In this document: positions 63,301 to 64,000 of the stretch, piece after piece
Numbering within the stretch: the first letter of the stretch is position 1
How the letters are laid out: the number at the start of each line of letters is the position of its first letter
From: Corynebacterium casei LMG S-19264
GTDB lineage: Bacteria; Actinomycetota; Actinomycetes; Mycobacteriales; Mycobacteriaceae
Direction: 5' to 3'
Assembly (NCBI RefSeq): GCF_000550785.1
Contig: NZ_CP004350.1
Location: 1,406,009-1,470,008, forward strand
DNA: 64,000 nt
Notes under the pieces: generated by a model
The model's database searches: none
The model's input: the letters and a program-made list of their open reading frames with translations, nothing else
Told to the model about the DNA's origin: nothing
Program-made: the position numbers and the translations under genes

Positions 63301-63615
63301 TTAGCCCATGAAGTCAAAGTGCTTGTTAGCGAAGGTGAACAGTGTGCCCACTGCACCAACGACTGCGGTGAAGACGGAGATCCAAGCAGTGATGTCCTTG
63401 GGGTCCGTGGAGGAACCCTCTTCCTTCTCATCATCCTTGTCGCCTTCAGCTGGAGCTTCGGATTCCTTGGAGGTTGGAGTCTCAACCGAGGTCTCGTCGG
63501 TGGTGGTGGTGACGGTGGTCTCGTCTTCTTGAGCGACGGCTACGGAGGTACCTGCGAAGGTGACTGCGAGTGCGGTTGCGCCGGCAACGATTGCCTTGCG
63601 GGAGAAAAGCTTCAT
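63301..63615 (-). CDS. Small secreted protein, paralogue B
   Basis: 104 residues. The signal peptide MKLFSRKAIVAGATALAVTF ends VAVA|Q. The mature part begins with a Thr/Glu-rich acidic segment (DETTVTTTTDETSVE, KDDEKEEGSS), then DPKDITAWISVFTAVVGAVG leads into a hydrophobic C-terminal helix ending HFDFMG. The hydrophobic C-terminus is longer than in paralogue A and could insert in the mycomembrane or cell membrane. A clear promoter (63658-63686) and its own terminator (63242-63274) make it a single-gene unit. Confidence 0.78.
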   Translation of the reverse strand: MKLFSRKAIVAGATALAVTFAGTSVAVAQEDETTVTTTTDETSVETPTSKESEAPAEGDKDDEKEEGSSTDPKDITAWISVFTAVVGAVGTLFTFANKHFDFMG

Positions 63616-63657
63616 GTGGAAATCCTTCAGACTTCGTAAGTTCTAGTAGACGCCATG

Positions 63658-63686
63658 ATATTAACGTGACCTTAAGGCTATTGCAA
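63658..63686 (-). promoter_or_regulatory. Promoter of the paralogue B gene
   Basis: On the minus strand TTGCAA (63686-63681), a 17-base spacer and TAATAT (63663-63658). SD GAAGGA lies about 8 bases before the ATG at 63615. This gives a leader of about 35 bases. One of the best sigma-A-like promoters in the window. Confidence 0.65.
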
Positions 63687-63804
63687 GAGATCTATGAAGT
63701 TTTGTTAAGAGTGTGACATCCAACACTTACTGTCTGTGAGCTGTGAAAACTGGACGATCTTAGTTTGTTGCGGCTAAGTATTTGATGTATTTCGCGACGT
63801 GGTA

Positions 63805-63837
63805 AAGCAAAACCCGCTGGAATATAAATCCAGCGGG
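63805..63837 (-). terminator. Terminator of ppiB
   Basis: A 9-bp stem, CCCGCTGGA (63813-63821) with TCCAGCGGG (63829-63837), 7-base loop. On the minus strand it is followed by TTTTGCTTT, 42 bases after the ppiB stop. Confidence 0.75.
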
Positions 63838-63878
63838 CACGCTAAATGTCTAAATATTTCCGCACAAGGCGATTGACC

Positions 63879-64000
63879 CTAGGCGAGGGTAGCGGATTCG
63901 ATACGAACCTCTTCCGCAGGAGCGCCGTCGCTGGCGCCGCCCTCAACACCGGTCTCGGCGATTGCGTCGAGAGTTTCAAGTCCCTCTTCGGTGACGTTGC
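63879..64000 (-). CDS. ppiB: Peptidyl-prolyl cis-trans isomerase (cyclophilin), C-terminal fragment
   Basis: Only the last 39 codons lie in the window. The peptide ends ETGVEGGASDGAPAEEV followed by RIESATLA and a TAG stop. This acidic tail, with VTEEGLETLDAIAETGV, matches the end of actinobacterial cyclophilins, in which a strand with RIESAT closes the barrel. The gene order rel ... ppiB is the one found in M. tuberculosis (Rv2583c-Rv2582). The catalytic core is outside the window, so the call rests on the tail and context. Confidence 0.75.
   Translation of the reverse strand, partial: NVTEEGLETLDAIAETGVEGGASDGAPAEEVRIESATLA

Overview
This window is a chromosomal segment of a Corynebacterium. 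The evidence is gene order as much as gene content. Blocks shared with Corynebacterium and Mycobacterium occur in their usual order: sigB (partial); sigA-ppgK-suhB-DUF4193-DUF3093-dut-DUF3710-DUF3159; dxs-rnd-DUF3000-hemQ-msrB-aftC-ribD-like; thrS-HIT-pgsA-patA-pimA; tesB-yebC-ruvC-ruvA-ruvB-yajC-secD-secF-dciAE-apt-rel; and ppiB (partial). The moderate GC, the mycolata-type cell-envelope genes and an IS1249-type element fit Corynebacterium. A species near C. ammoniagenes, C. stationis or C. casei is a guess only.

Layout. 1-7.6 kb: start of sigB on the minus strand behind an ECF-type promoter, dtd, a methyltransferase, small DUF proteins, a DEAH helicase and two membrane proteins. 7.6-15.1 kb is the accessory and decayed part. 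It holds an inverted pair of perfect DnaA boxes, an HNH endonuclease gene broken by one in-frame stop, an orphan pyruvyl-transferase-like gene, a lipoate ligase with its domains in reversed order, and a 4-hydroxybenzoate module (MFS transporter and pobA) in which both genes are frameshifted. 15.2-31.9 kb is housekeeping: sigma factor, nucleotide sanitation, isoprenoid, heme and arabinan synthesis. 32.1-32.8 kb is a six-tRNA array (Gly-Val-Gly-Cys-Val-Gly) closed by a strong terminator. 32.8-34.2 kb is a complete IS1249-like element with terminal repeats and a target duplication. 34.4-38.0 kb is a secreted copper module (copC, two PCuAC lipoproteins, DyP peroxidase) in which about 0.8 kb has recently been duplicated in tandem. 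38.1-47.1 kb carries thrS, the phosphatidylinositol mannoside genes, a GT87 enzyme and tesB. 47.2-59.6 kb carries yebC, the Holliday-junction genes, the Sec accessory genes and the stringent-response cluster. 59.8-64.0 kb carries a secreted 5'-nucleotidase, a YetF-like membrane protein, two paralogous small secreted proteins and the end of ppiB.

How the genes work together. pgsA, patA and pimA form one translationally coupled run making the PIM anchor, and aftC acts on arabinan. yajC, secD and secF assist protein export. apt, rel and the neighbouring lipoprotein gene form the conserved dciAE-apt-rel group. CopC, PCuAC and DyP are probably an extracellular copper-handling and peroxidase set. 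The parts most worth a second look are the copper duplication and its copied SD-overlapping hairpin, the DnaA-box pair beside the broken HNH gene, the three disrupted genes within 6.3 kb, the terminator-like hairpin in the transposase leader, and the small secreted paralogue pair. I found no CRISPR array, prophage, restriction or defence island, or rRNA operon.
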